Notes: generated by a model not told the origin, from the sequence alone. A DNA stretch of 64,000 bases from Sycobia sp. Sy_11 (GCA_018907035.1 JACCIC010000188.1:151501-215500), one strand, 5' to 3'. Shown: positions 37,084 to 49,670, counted from the stretch's first letter. Numbers and translations: made by a program.

Positions 37084-40000
37084 GTTTAGAGGAACGGACT
37101 CATCCGACAATAGCGGACGCATTCAAACGAATATGGGGAGAAAAACGACTCTACCTCATTCCCTGTGGAAATAAAGTATATATTTCACTGGCGAGTCCAG
37201 ACGCATCGAGCGTATACCTGTACTTCTCAGATGAGAAGATTAATCAGGTAGGCAACATGTTGTCAGAGAGCGAGAAAGACGTTTTGATAAGAGAATGGCC
37301 GAGAGGTGTGAAGACACTCAGGTTGGAAATTCCTGAGTCGTCAGGCAAAGAGCCTATAACGAGAGAAGAGTTGCGACGAGCCTTAGAGGATCTGGAGAGA
37401 AAAGCTGATGCAAAGGCAACCGAGGCCAGAGTTGATGCGGCCAGAGAGCGGTCTGAATTCTTCAGACTGCAGAAAGAAGCCAACAGAGAGCTTGTGAATC
37501 ATATGGTAACACACCTAAATGAGTCAATGCGCCTGCATGCATTGAATTTGGCTGCAATCAAAGATAGCGAGTCGAGACCACTGCCCAAAATCAAGAGCGT
37601 GGAAGTTATAACTGATAAAGAGCATGAACGTCAATGTGAAGAAATAAGGAAAAGCGTTGCCGATGTAATGCAAAGAACAGAGGAGATTGAAAAATCGATT
37701 GATGACAATGTCGAATTTTGGAATGAACCAAAGGCTAATCCATTTAGAACTGACGGTAAACCTCGACCAGTGCCTATATTTTCACAAGGCATGGTCGCCA
37801 ATGAAATCGATAACTCATTCGAGAACGTAAGTATTAATCTACATAATATTGATAATATATATAATAATGAAAATATTAACATAATATATGACAATAATGA
37901 TAAAACATTGAATGATGATATAATTGATAAATCTGTGAATTTCAATATTGCTATGGAGAGAAATAATATAGATGAAAATAATATACACGTAGAAGTTGAT
38001 GATAATTTAAATGAGAAAGTTGATAGAATAACTGTTAATACTATAGAAACGATTAACACCGAAATACTTGATTTGATTAAAAGAGATGTAAGTAATGAGA
38101 AAAGAAATGAAATTAGACGAAAACAAAATGAGATTAGCAATACAGAGAATAATCTTGATAAGGCAAAATTAGATGATATGATTGAGAGAACTGTAAATTC
38201 AATTGTAGAAAAGAGGCTGAAAGAAAAATTGAAAAATGATAGATTTGATCAGCTGGCTGAAAAGCTAGATGTAGTGATCAGCAAAGACAGTGGCATTGTG
38301 AAAAAATATAAACTTACTTTAGATATGAGGTTCGACATATTTAACGATTATTTACTAACCGAGTTGAGAACTAAAAAAATTAACTATGTTTTAAGTCTAG
38401 AGTCAATTGAATCAGTTAACTTTCCCGAAAAGAAAATAGAAGAAGATAAGCACAGAGTTCGCGAAATTATAATTAATCATATCGACATTTGCTACTATCA
38501 GAAAATTGTGGAAATTAAGTCACCAAGAAAAATACTAGAAAAATTAGAGGAATACAAAAGGTTAGAATGCAGAATCACACGAGTTTCTGCTAGGAAGGAG
38601 TTGTACAAATTAAAGTATATTCCGGGTAAAGAAAAGGCCGCGGATTTCTGGATCAAATTCGAAGATAGGATTCGAGATTTTGAAAATGCACCGCGATCGA
38701 ATAAATTGTCCGATGATGAGAAAAGAGATATATTTTACAATGCCGTGTCTGGAGCACTGCCAGAGACTGTCTTGGCTGATTGCTTGTATGTTGGTACTAT
38801 GGGAGTTGAAATGCAGCTAGAGAAGCTGAAACACTTGATATTGCAGGTCGAAGCTGCTAGACCAATGCGAGACGTGCCAGTGAGCTCTCTGAGCGCTGTG
38901 AACAAACGGTCACCTCCGTCCTTTACACGGAGGAGACCATTTGAGAGACGTGACACTGTTTACAGAAAGAGACGCGATGGCAACAAGCCGAGAAGGTGTT
39001 TCACCTGTGGACAGAATGGGCACATAATTGCGTATTGCCCCACGCCAGGGCAAATCTTCTGTTATAGATGCAGAAAGTCGGGTTCTCATGTGGCTAGAGA
39101 CTGCCGAGGTAAAAGAGAAAACCCGTTTGATCAGAAAGAAAAGAAGCAAGAGCAGAGCCAAGGTAAGAAGGCTCGATTCCAGCAAAAGAGGGGTAAATCC
39201 CCAGCAAAACAGACGGAAGCCAAAAGGGGAGGGATTCTAAAGAATCTCTTCAGTTTGTCGACTATTCATGAAGAGCCACAACAAAACAGTAAGAATAATA
39301 TATATTCATATTTTAATTATTTTAACAGAAGTGATTTGCGAAAGATTCGCAAGAATAACGTACTTAAATTTATAGCGGACTCTGGAGCCACAGAGCATTT
39401 ATGTAGCAGTCAAATAAATTTTAATAGCTGAAACTTAGATTTCAAAAGCAAGGTTAAATGCGCGAATAAGAACGCGGATTTGAATGTAGACGGAAGAGGA
39501 GATATAGAAATAGTAGCTAAAGACGGTAGAAGTTTCAATTTAAAGAATGTTTTATACGCTCGTAACTTATCTAAAAACTTACTGTCGCTTAGGAAATTCG
39601 TAGATCAGGGACTTGAAATCTATCTAAATAAGGAGAAAATAGATATATTAGAGCCAGGTTCGAAGAGAAAGATTTTATCAGGAAGATACGCGTCTCCGTT
39701 TTGGATCTTTAATATTAAAACCAAACTAAACGATTTCGAAGCAAACGAGGTAGATAAACCGTCGATAGAACACAGATACGAAACTAGAAGCAAGAGTAGC
39801 GCAGTGAAAACGTTGAAGTCAATACCGAATGAATCGAAGATCTCGGAAACGAAAGAAAATATCAAGAGCGACTCTGACCTCTTGACAACGATTAACGATA
39901 GGGTTATAAATGCAATAGAGACTATACCGGAAAATGAACAGCTAGAGTATCAGAAATTGATAAACGAACATGAGGTTAAAAATAAACAAAAGGTTAGCAA

Positions 40001-42695
40001 GTTGATGTTGTGGCACCGCAGACTAGGCCACGTGTCAAGTAAATATCTGTTAGAATATGCGAAACGAAATGCGAACTTGTTAAGTCAATCAGATCTGTCG
40101 AATCTGACAGAAGTAGATCAGTGCGAGACATGCTTAATTACGAAAAGTATTAGACTGCCATTCAGTACGATCAGGTAGCGAGCAGACAGACCACTTAAGA
40201 TTCTACATGCCGATACAATGGAACCCATCAGTCCAGTTGCTTGTCCGAAAGGTTACAAGTTCATTTTAGTCTTAGTAGATGACTTTTCTAGAGTAGGCCT
40301 TGCCTACCCTATGAAACACAAAAACGAAGCATATGAGTATTTAAAAAGGGGAATTAGGAGCATTAGAAATATATTAGGAATAGATGAAAAGGTATGTTTT
40401 CTTAGGTGCGATAAAGGCACTGAATTTACAGGTGCTGATACTGTAAACATGCTAAATGAGCTAGGAGCGGAGTTGCAATTAGCTAGTCCAGACACGCCTC
40501 AACACAACGGAGTTGCTGAGCGTTTTAATAGGACCATTGAGAATAAAGTTAGGTCGCTCATGTTTGATTCGGGACTTCCAGCCGGAACGTGGGATCTAGC
40601 CGTTAAAACCGCCGTGTATCTATATAATCGAACACCGCACAAAGCGTTGGATTTCGAAATACCACTTAAGAAACTATCCAAGAACTTTAAAATTGATCAC
40701 GATAAATGGAGAAGATTCGGATGTTTAGCCGTATTTAGGAAGCAGAGAGGAGCAGAATCTAAATTTAGCGCTACAGGTATAAGAGGTTATTTTGTAGGAT
40801 ACACTAGTACGGGATACAATATCTACGTACCCGAAAAGAATAAAATATTCGAATCGAGGGACGTTAGGTTTGTCGAAAATCTAGTCTATAAAGACTACTA
40901 CGGTGACGAAGTGAACTCTGATTTCAGACTAACTGAGTCGGAAAACGGAAGTCAACTCATAGAAGAAAACACCGGAATAATTGAGGACTTGCCTATAAGC
41001 ACTCGGCTTAGAAGTCAGAATGAAGTAAAAGGAGAAACAGTCCTATACACATTAGATTCGGACGAAGTTAAGCTACAAGATGATATTAAATACCACGCGA
41101 CACTAGCGAAAATTAACGGAGATCCGAAGACTTACAAAGAAGCTATAAGCTCCGCAGATAGTAGGTCGTGGGAGAAAGCGATTCATACAGAAATTAAGTC
41201 GTTGGTAGATAAGGGAGTCTTTTCAGAGATAAACAAATCCGATATGTATAAGCAGGAAGCTAAACCGAACATACTAGATTCTAGGTGGGTTTTTAAGAGA
41301 AAAATTGACAATCAAGGTAAAATCACCTATAAAGCTAGGCTGGTTATTCGCGACTTAAAGGATCGAAACGTCTACGATATTCGTGAAACATATGCGCCAG
41401 TTTCCAGGTTAATTTTAGTAAGATCATTTCTAACAATCGCGAATAAATTCGATTTAGCAATCAAACAGCTGGATGTAGAAACTGCATTTTTGTACGGAGA
41501 TATTGAAGAAAACATCTATTTAAAATTCCCAGAAGGTTTGACCTCCGATAGAATTAGAGAAAACAAAAACATCTTGAAATTAGAAAAATCACTTTATGGA
41601 CTCAAAATTAGCCCGAAGCGCTGGAACGTAAAGTTCACCGAAGTTATTAGTAAATTAGGTTTTGAGTATAATAACATGGACCCGTGTCTGTTCGTTAAAA
41701 ACAGCGATCAAGGTATAGTAGTAGTTTTGCTCTATATCGATGACGTGTTAATCATGGGAGATTGTGTAAAGGAGTTATATCAGGTGACAAGTAACTTATC
41801 TAAAGAATTTAACATTAAGGAATTTGATTCTCCTAAAGAATTCTTAGGAATTAAGATAGATAGAGATAGAAATCGGAAAATTTTGAAATTAAGTCAGAAG
41901 AAATGTATAGAACAAATTATAAAGAGGTTCGGGTTTACTAATGGTAGGACCGTAAATTCACCCATGGCCGTGACCGACAGTACCGATAGAAAACGGAAAG
42001 ATCGCGAACAAGACTGCGATAGCTATGAGAACATCCCAAACACATTGTATAGGGAGATTGTAGGATCATTATTGTACTTAGCAAATTCTACACGACCAGA
42101 TATCACGTACACAGTAAATGTCCTCAGTCGACATCAAATTAGTCCTACTGTAAATGAATGGGGTATGATAAAAAGATTATTTCAATACCTCTCAGGTACA
42201 AAAGAACTTAGTTTAACTTATCGACGCAGAGAGAATAATCTAATAGCTTATTCCGATGCGAGCTTATCGGATTGCAAGGGAGCGTTAACCTGCGGGTATG
42301 TAATTAGGTTATTCGGCGATACCGTGGGATGGAAAACGCAAAAACAGCCAAACGTCGCGTTATCTACTTGTCAGGCAGAGTACGTTGCCATGAGCAATAC
42401 TTGTCAGGAGCTCATAGCATTGCACAACTCTATTAGAATAATACTTAGGCAAGATTTGTTTCCAATTAAACTATTCTGCGATAATTTAGCTGCCCAAGCG
42501 TGTGCGAAAACCGATGGTAGCAACCGCCTGCGCCACATGGCAGATAGGAAGGAACACTACATTGAAGAGTGCGTTAGTAAAAAGTTAGTCGATATAGAAT
42601 GGATAAAATCGTCAGATCAACTCGCGGATATATTCACTAAAAGTCTTAGGCAGGACCCGCACTGTAGGCTAACTGAGTTAATATTAAACAATTAA
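37084..42695 (+). pseudogene. Copia A gag-pol polyprotein, two nonsense codons
   Basis: A single frame of about 1870 codons broken only by TGA at 39429-39431 and TAG at 40176-40178. Gag: coiled-coil-like Glu/Lys-rich region, an Asn/Asp/Ile-rich stretch (37800-38180), then knuckles CFTCGQNGHIIAYC (CX2CX4HX4C) and CYRCRKSGSHVARDC (CX2CX5HX4C). Protease: FIADSGATEH near 39373. Integrase: LWHRRLGH...CETC (zinc site near 40008-40130), then D/D/E parts LHADTM, RCDKGTEFTG and NGVAERFNRT. RT: RQLD-type KQLDVETAFLYG and catalytic YIDDVLIMG near 41736. RNase H: YSDASLSDCKGA, STCQAEYVA, ADIFTKSL. It would make virus-like particles and copy the element. Stops make it defective unless read through. Confidence 0.93.
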
Positions 42696-43032
42696 AATGT
42701 CATATGTTTTCAGATGATTGTGAGAGCAACTGGAGCGATGCTGAAAATTAATACATTCATGCCATTCATAAGTTGTATACACATAACTGCATTGAACACA
42801 TACAGAAATTTAAGAATACTTTTGAATATGTTTGAAAGAAATTAAAGCTTCACACTGGAAGAGAAAGAAGTTATTCTATAATATTCCTATTGTCAATTAA
42901 TATATTAAATCATAGTTATGGTTGTTTGTTTTATATTATAAATGTAATGAAAGGTATGAATGTAATTAGTATGAAAGGCAAATAAAGATGTGTGTCTGAA
43001 ACTCATGCAAATGAGGAGTGCGCTGACTGTAA

Positions 43033-43042
43033 CGAGAGAGAG
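43033..43042 (+). other. Copia A polypurine tract
   Basis: CGAGAGAGAG directly before the 3' LTR, the expected plus-strand primer. Confidence 0.7.
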
Positions 43043-43263
43043 TGTTAGATTTAGGCGTTATGCGCAGCGCCCTCCGCGACGACTAAGAACACGATGTGTG
43101 CATGTGTGTATATATGAGTATGCACCGCTCGGCCGCTCTACGCAGCCTCGCGGTCCATCATTACCCTTCGACCAGTTCGACTTGCTAGGCGTATTAATAA
43201 AGACTTGTTTTAGATCTGTATTTAACTCTGCGTATTTATTTCTTATTTCATCCTCCACTCAAT

Positions 43264-43269
<6 letters not shown>
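43043..43269 (+). repeat. Copia A 3' LTR
   Basis: TGTTAGATTTAGG...CAATCCATCA, same length as the 5' LTR. It is followed by (TA)n, which includes the second TATAT of the target duplication. Confidence 0.95.
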
Positions 43270-43309
<40 letters not shown>

Positions 43310-43310
<1 letters not shown>

Positions 43311-43565
43311 TTTACAGACTGCACTTTACTAACAAAGAATTTTTTCAGCTAATATTTTATTTTCAGATTATTCTACGGGGGTGAATGTAAACAAGGATAG
43401 TCTAACTGTCATTATAATTTTAATTTAATTTTTAATTTAATTTTTATTTTTAATTTTTATTTTATTTTTATTTATTTATTTTTATTTTTATTTTTTATTT
43501 TTATTATTAGATTGAATTGATTGGACTGTAAGACCGATAAAAAAATATTTATTAATTAATAATTA
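43310..43565 (+). repeat. 5'-truncated PLE terminal fragment
   Basis: From agactgcactttactaac to gtaagaccgataaaaaaat, nearly the same as 31940-32205. It joins directly to the (TA)n tract after copia A. Confidence 0.85.
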
Positions 43566-44042
43566 TTCTAAGTTCTATAGGATACCAAAAGGAAAAAAAG
43601 GAAGACGATAAAGCGCTTTACTTTTATGTCTGCATTGAATAGAAGAACGAAAGTAAGAAAATTATTTGCACAATGCAAATTGATCATTCATTACAATGAA
43701 AAAAAACATCATGTTTTTATCAAATGCACAGTAGATGAATCACGACAGTAATGTAAATCAGTTAGTTTTGTCGCATCACCTTTAATTTATTATTTTAGGT
43801 TATCAATTATAATTACATATCGTCCATCTTAGTAATAATTATGTGTTCCAACATAGTAAACTACTTAGCATAAAAACAATTAGTCATCCCTTTTTGTTGC
43901 ATTCTCAGCTGATCGGAAGTGGACCAGCGGTACAACCATAGGCACGCGCGATGAAGTAAAGGAATGGGAGACAGAGCCGAGCACAAGTTCGCCTGGACAA
44001 GTCGGCGCAGGCGCCTTGTGACCAGACACTATATATATATAT
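43566..44042. other. Unassigned AT-rich sequence
   Basis: Nothing recognised; ends in a short (TA)n. Confidence 0.5.
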
Positions 44043-45540
44043 TGTAACGGGGTGGGTTCGATTGTACGAACTCCCGTTCGAATACCGACGCGCGGCCGTA
44101 CCCGTGCGGCCCGAGCGCAACCCACGCAGCTCTTGCTTTGCGCCGTGCGGGAAATCTACACCCGTCGGCAGCGGAGTCTCGGCGCGCCGCGACGCACCGG
44201 CCCGTTACAAAGAAAGAAGTTGGCTCGTGAATACGCGGGCCTACTCACCTGTCTCGTGTGTGGTGCTCTGGCAACGAGCACCACGTCCGCAGCAAGCTCA
44301 GATCGCACAGCGGAAGGAATTCACCGTGCCCGCGGAGGCGGGGGGATCCTGCGTTCAATATCGACGCGATGCTAGGAAACGATCAGGGAAAATAGGCGTC
44401 GATAAGGAGAAGGGAAAGAAAGCGCGGAAATAGACGCAGACGTATTGACGAAGTACGGAATTTATTTTACAGCGCAAGCTCTCCTCGTACAAGCTCGAAA
44501 GTCGCGAAGATTGCGCGTCTACGGCAAAAATCTCGAAGAACGCGAGCCATAATACGCGCGCACACTCGTCCGCCCGCTGGCGGGGCGCCTCGCAAAGGCG
44601 CACACTTACGGAATCACCTGTGTGAGAAGGGGCGTCCCCCAGGAATATCGGCGTCGACGCCGAACAACGCGCAGAACCACTCGCGGGCGCAGAACGGCAG
44701 CGGTCCGCCTACACCGTCTGCACGGATGCCGCACGAATGCGAACACTTGTTCCGGCAACGCTCCATGATGGCACACGTAGCAGGACCTCCTGCTCGGGTC
44801 GTTGGCGCTAGCAGTCGCTGGCACTTGCGGGCGGTCTTCCCGGTCTCGCCTGCACTGGCTCCACTACAGCCTGGGACGCGTCGTTATGCACGGCGCGGGC
44901 TTTTGGGCGAGTGCCGACTTTCTCCCGTAACGTCTCGAACACGTGCGCGAAGCCCCGTTTCCTACGCGAACAAAACCCTCGTTTCCTACGCGGCTCGGAC
45001 GCACGTGACTTCTTCCTCCTCTATCAAGACACAACTCCCCAAAAATGAAAAATACTCTCCTCTCCGCGACGACTTCGCTCCCCTGTCTCCCCGCTCTGCT
45101 CTCCTTCGCCGGCCGGTTGGCCGGTCGCATCGAGGTCGGGCAATGTTTACGTTCAGCGCACGCCGCGGCAGACGAGTCGCATTTCGGCTGCGGCCTCGTC
45201 ATACCCCCCGTCCAAACGCTGCTTGTCTCAGCAGACATCTCTGCCAAAGAGCCGCGGCGCTAACGACGGCATCCTCTCGCATCTTGTCCTAACGTGGATC
45301 GGGACTTCTCAGAGAAGAGAGAGGAAAATATTGTTCGCGGGACGGAAGCATCGTTAAAGCATTCGCTGCGCCCGCAGCCGTCTCGGCCTTGTGCTCGCGG
45401 TTGGGGCTCGACCCACGCCAGTTCGCTTATTGGTCGTCCCCTTAGGACGCCCTGCGCCACGCTTCAGCCCAGTTACATCGTCCGCTCGCACACAGTTAGT
45501 GGGCTGTGGGGAGAGTGTTCCCTCCAAAATCTCCTATAAT
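44043..45540. other. GC-rich, CpG-rich island, possibly LTR-derived
   Basis: Sharply GC-rich against AT-rich flanks. Its first 167 bp (44043-44209) begin TGTAACGGGG and end CCCGTTACA, a 7-bp terminal inversion of LTR type that follows a (TA)n run. The rest holds overlapping open frames in several frames on both strands, typical of high GC rather than coding, and I recognise no domain. It may be an LTR or leader of an unrecognised retroelement or a CpG-island promoter. Confidence 0.4.
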
Positions 45541-46914
45541 TAGGCCTGCATCGCCGTGACGTTGCGGTTATCTCCAGAGAATTCGCTGATACAATATTTC
45601 ATCCATAGATAGCACAATGCTAGCGTTAGGATTTAACAATTAGAATTATATCGAGTAATGATTTTGCTTGCATGACAATGATGCTGAAACACACATTCAG
45701 CTTAGAACACTGATAATGGCTTCAATATATGCATTAATAATATAAAATAATGCCGACTGATTTCTTTTGCATATATAATTTTAAAACGGCATTGATTTGA
45801 TTTTCTGTTTGATAGAATTTTTGCCAAGTTAAATAACATAATAATATCATTTGTAATATTGTTAACCAATATTTTATATAAATATCTACAAGTATTTACA
45901 ATCTAGTATGCATACATGAATTGAGAAAAAGAACGTCTATTTTGTACAATATGACTGGATATTATATTGTGTCTATTTATTTTAGATATTAATTATAATA
46001 GCATGTACTGATAACCTTACCAAAATAATACTACGTTGACCAAACAATCTTTAACTTCCTTCTTTAGGCAATTATAAACAATGTATCCGTTAAAAACTGG
46101 TAAATACATATTGTAACGGATAATCTCAAACACTATACGCATTCATTTGATAGACAAATAGCCGGTTGCCTGGACAAATTGAACCAAACATTACGACAAC
46201 GTTTGAAGCATCTTGCCAATCATCTCTAAGCTTTAAAATCGCTACTGCATGTTCGTACACCCAATGTTTCGGTATAGAAAACTTAATCTATGTATTTCAA
46301 CTTGCTGTACGCGGACGCAAAAATATCGAATGTTCGAACGAACCGTCCTATTATGGGTTTATGAATGGTATTTAAAAATTGATTTGCAAGTAGAATAAAA
46401 AAATATTTCTTCATTAGTAAAATCAGAATCTTTCTAGATTTTTCAATGAATTCCAAAAATTCTTCTAGATATTCATATACTTCATACATATTCACCAGTT
46501 AAAATATTTGAAAATTCTGGCAGTGTAAGAAAGGATTAAGTTACCCAAATCGTTTAAAATATTCAAAGATGAGACAACTTATTTTATTATTGGAAGAATC
46601 TCGTCAATCATTAATATATGAATAAAATAAAAGCAGTCCAAGCACTATCCACTGAAACTCTCAAATTTGTGCGAATGCATGATAATTTATTATTTTAATA
46701 TATAACGGATTGCTCCCCATTTAGTAAATAGAAATGATTCTAGCAGAAAGCCTATAGCGAAATCAGCAGAGCAAATGAAAATATCGGATGTACCAAATGC
46801 TTTGTTGAAGCCAAAAATAATAAGCAGAGTAACCAAGTTTGCTAACTGTTTCATCACTAGTGATAATATATGTAAAAATAATTATTTTTATACCGCTACA
46901 ACAGCATTTGCGAC
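45541..46914. other. Unassigned AT-rich sequence
   Basis: No gene, repeat boundary or element recognised. Confidence 0.5.
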
Positions 46915-47270
46915 ATGAAAAATCAACTCAGTTCCCAACCTTTTGAATAAATGCAAATGCTTTTAGGCGTAGGAAAACAGCTTGATGTTTTATGCCCAAC
47001 AATGCAGCAAGTTCTTGAATCTGACACAGATTCTCATTCAGCAAAGCATTTAATTCCTCAGATTCAAAACTTTTCGATTTTCCAGAGCGATCCTCGTCTT
47101 CAACTTCAAAATCACCACTTTTGACCTGTTTCAACTATTTGTGACACTGCGATTCACCAATACATTCAACTCCATACATTTCTGAAAGCAAACGGTAGGC
47201 CTCCGTCGCAGATAACATTTACTAAGCTCAAAACTTGCCATTCTTTTGCTTAATAAAATAAAGTACACCA
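46915..47270 (-). pseudogene. Old mariner transposase relic
   Basis: Minus strand: remnants of the N-terminal region (EAYRLLSEMYG in one frame) and KSGDFEVEDEDRSGKSKSF, then LCQIQELAALLGIKHQAVFLRLKA in another. Clearly mariner but from a different, older family than the 25790 copy. No ends found. Confidence 0.65.
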
Positions 47271-47526
47271 ACAGAAATTCTAAAATATAATGCTGCAAAA
47301 TTGTTAACAGATACACGATCCACAGATATAACACATTTTTACCTGGGATCCAGTGATAATACCGTCTTTTTACAAGCGCTGGAAACTTACTTGTACACCC
47401 AAGCAATATTATTTAGAAATATTTAAAAAATCATACAATTAGTTTCTATGACTGGAAACAAGCTTAAAAGAAGGTAACAGCAACCGCCTTCTCCATCTTT
47501 ATTCCTAGGCCTGCTCCCCTTCGTAA

Positions 47527-47862
47527 GTAGCAGTTTTGGTGGTCATTTGCCTAATTCAGAGTCTGCTCAGTTATCCCATGAGTCCCGTTGTTATGAAAAA
47601 GTAGTATTTTTATTATGTGTGGTCAAATTACAGCAGAGAGAATGAAAACAAGCCAGGTCCATTTAGAAAACGCTCATTTTACGGGTATCACCATACTTCT
47701 GATGCTGATTCAAGTTTAACTAGTACTTCTGCAAATGGGTTACTTCTCAGGATTCAAGTAAAAGCAGGGTGGCCCACAGAAACGCTACAATAGAGGAAAA
47801 TGATGCTTACGAGAAAGCTAAAGGAGTTATATATGGAGCTGGCATTGCTGATTTTGTGTAAG
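47527..47862 (+). pseudogene. Unrecognised coding-like segment with frame breaks
   Basis: Three successive stretches read like real protein but in different frames: SSSFGGHLPNSESAQLSHES (from 47527), then NKPGPFRKRSFYGYHHTSDA (around 47650-47700), then HRNATIEENDAYEKAKGVIY and GAGIADFV (to about 47860), where a gtaaga donor-like site follows. Composition is less AT-rich than the flanks. I do not recognise the family. It could be a broken gene copy, or exons of a host gene with a 37-bp interruption and an indel. Confidence 0.35.
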
Positions 47863-47870
47863 ACCCTTTT

Positions 47871-48479
47871 TTCTCCAAATTATCATAAAAAAAATTTTAA
47901 ACCCGTTTTTCTCTAAATAACGCTTTTCAATTCTATCGACACGAGTTCAAAAAACTACATCGATTCAGTTGAAATTTGAACAGCTTACTCCTGATATACG
48001 TTCTTCTTTTATTATTTAGGATTGTAACGATCAATAAATTTTTGAAAAAGTTATAAACAATTTTTGTTAGAAAAAGGGACCCAAAAAATTCCGAAATCCG
48101 AAATTTTGTTTTTGTTTGGTAAAAATGAAATATTTTAGACTATTCATTAGCTGAAACTATAAATTTTAAGCATCTATTTAGTTTTTTGGTTTCAGATAAT
48201 CCATTGGTGAGATGTCAGCAGTCGTTTATATCTTCAAAATGTGTATTTTATATGTAAAAAGTTTGAACAGGAAATATTATTGAATAAATAGGGCAAATCC
48301 ACCAGAAACCTGGTTTAAGAGGAATAAATAAATTACACATATTTTTTTATTACGCGATACTTACATTTATACTGACTTTTCAAATAATATTTTCTAGTAA
48401 CTGTTTCCGTTAAAAATTACGTTCACAGAATTTGAAATATAAAAACTATTGCTCAAAAATAATAAAGAAACTAATCTAA
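47871..48479. other. Unassigned AT-rich sequence
   Basis: No structure recognised. Confidence 0.5.
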
Positions 48480-49330
48480 TATATTGTTAAAAAGGATAAT
48501 CTGTTTGACTCAAACAGCAAATTTGTCTAATCTATGTACCTGCTTCGCACAACGTTTCGAGTTGCTTCGACTCATCATCATGCGGGATTGAACTGAAATC
48601 TATTAGTGAAATTATAAATATACTATCTTACATCACTCAACACTAAATTTAAAGCAATATTTGTATTAAGAAAGAATGGTTAGTATTATGTAATTTACTC
48701 CACTCTATAGTTAAATTCAATTTGCGATTTCTTAATATATGAATTTGTTCAAGATTTTGCCTCTTATTTAATTTTTTTAATTTATATTTTGAAAGTCGAA
48801 AAATATAACAAATCTAGACATTGCGCTTTTAGATCTAATTTATCATTTTTAGTGCATAGTAACTCTTTTTTCAGATATCTACCTGTTTATTCGATATAAT
48901 ATTTACCACAATTTCCTTTATAAACTACTCCATCTTTTAAACATTTATCGTACTTAAATTTAAATATTTTGTTTTGTTTTTTGTTAAATTGTTTCTAATT
49001 CTTATTATTAACCTCTTACGTATGATATAGCAGGATTTATTTGTAACGTTATCTTTCATCTCTCTTGCTTGACTGTTGCTAAAAGTTTTCTTTATGTTCA
49101 CCACAATAATTTTGTGTATAAAGTCAACTGTATAATAAATAATTATTATTATTGAATACCTCTTTAATCAATTTTAAATTATCTTTTCTAAAATTTTTCT
49201 TTGTTATTTTTAATTTTCTGTCAATGACTCCCTTTATCGTACCTATCTTATCTGTAAATTGATGGTATGCCTTAGAATATAACAACCTGGTCATGTAGTT
49301 TGCTAATTTTTTTTAAATTGGAATATTAAC
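48480..49330 (-). mobile_element. Divergent PLE fragment, inverted
   Basis: Minus order: WYR-like remains near 49300, the segment resembling KKNFRKDNLKLIKEVFNN near 49160-49200, a GIY-YIG-like region near 48880-48940, a 3' region and a hammerhead-like motif at 48546. Frames are heavily broken. It diverges more from the 30380 copy than the others and may be a separate PLE family. Confidence 0.65.
48546..48584 (-). ncRNA. Hammerhead-like motif of the divergent PLE
   Basis: Minus strand: outer stem CGCA/TGCG, TGATGAT, stem II GAGT/ACTC with loop CGAAGCA, then GAAACGTT. Both stems differ in sequence from the other PLE copies yet still pair. Confidence 0.5.
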
Positions 49331-49604
49331 GTGCTGTACCAATTAAGGTGAAACTGACTGTATATATTATCAATTTTTGTACAATACTTGAAAGCTTATT
49401 TACCGAAAAATACAAGGACTAGAAGAAAACTATAATTGAATTCATGAAATTCAAGCTGCCACGGTACGAAAGGTCATTTTCAAACCTCAGAGAAAACAGG
49501 TTTCCATGAAGTGTTCCCTCATTTCCTTTACTTTTACAATCTACATACCTGATCATTATTTGCGGTATATTTTAACTGCACATATGTTTTGGTGATTTAG
49601 TTTT
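49331..49604. other. Unassigned sequence
   Basis: Nothing recognised. Confidence 0.4.
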
Positions 49605-49670
49605 ATTACTTAAAATAAGAATGATAAATGTTTCAAAGCTGGAGTAGTTTATAAAATTGATTATCTGACG
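49605..49670 (+). pseudogene. Small PLE fragment
   Basis: A segment like cttaaaatnaggagttgcttacaag in the 30380 copy (here tcaaagctggagtagttta), encoding the start of the GIY-YIG-like region. Followed by GACGTCCC-type sequence that may be an LTR edge. Confidence 0.45.

Larger units (their letters stand above)
33631..43269 (+). mobile_element. Copia A: young Ty1/copia LTR retrotransposon
   Basis: Two 227-bp LTRs (33631-33857, 43043-43269) differ at about five sites. The 5-bp target duplication TATAT flanks them. Internal order is gag (zinc knuckles), protease, integrase, RT, RNase H, which defines Ty1/copia. Only two in-frame stops interrupt the long reading frame. The 9.6-kb length is large for copia because of a 3.2-kb leader containing an apparent intron. 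The flanking sequence is a (TA)n tract and a PLE end. Confidence 0.95.

Noticed and set aside
44052..45292. Several long overlapping frames on both strands in the GC-rich island
   Set aside because: High GC removes stop codons in all frames; no domain, start context or splice structure favours one.
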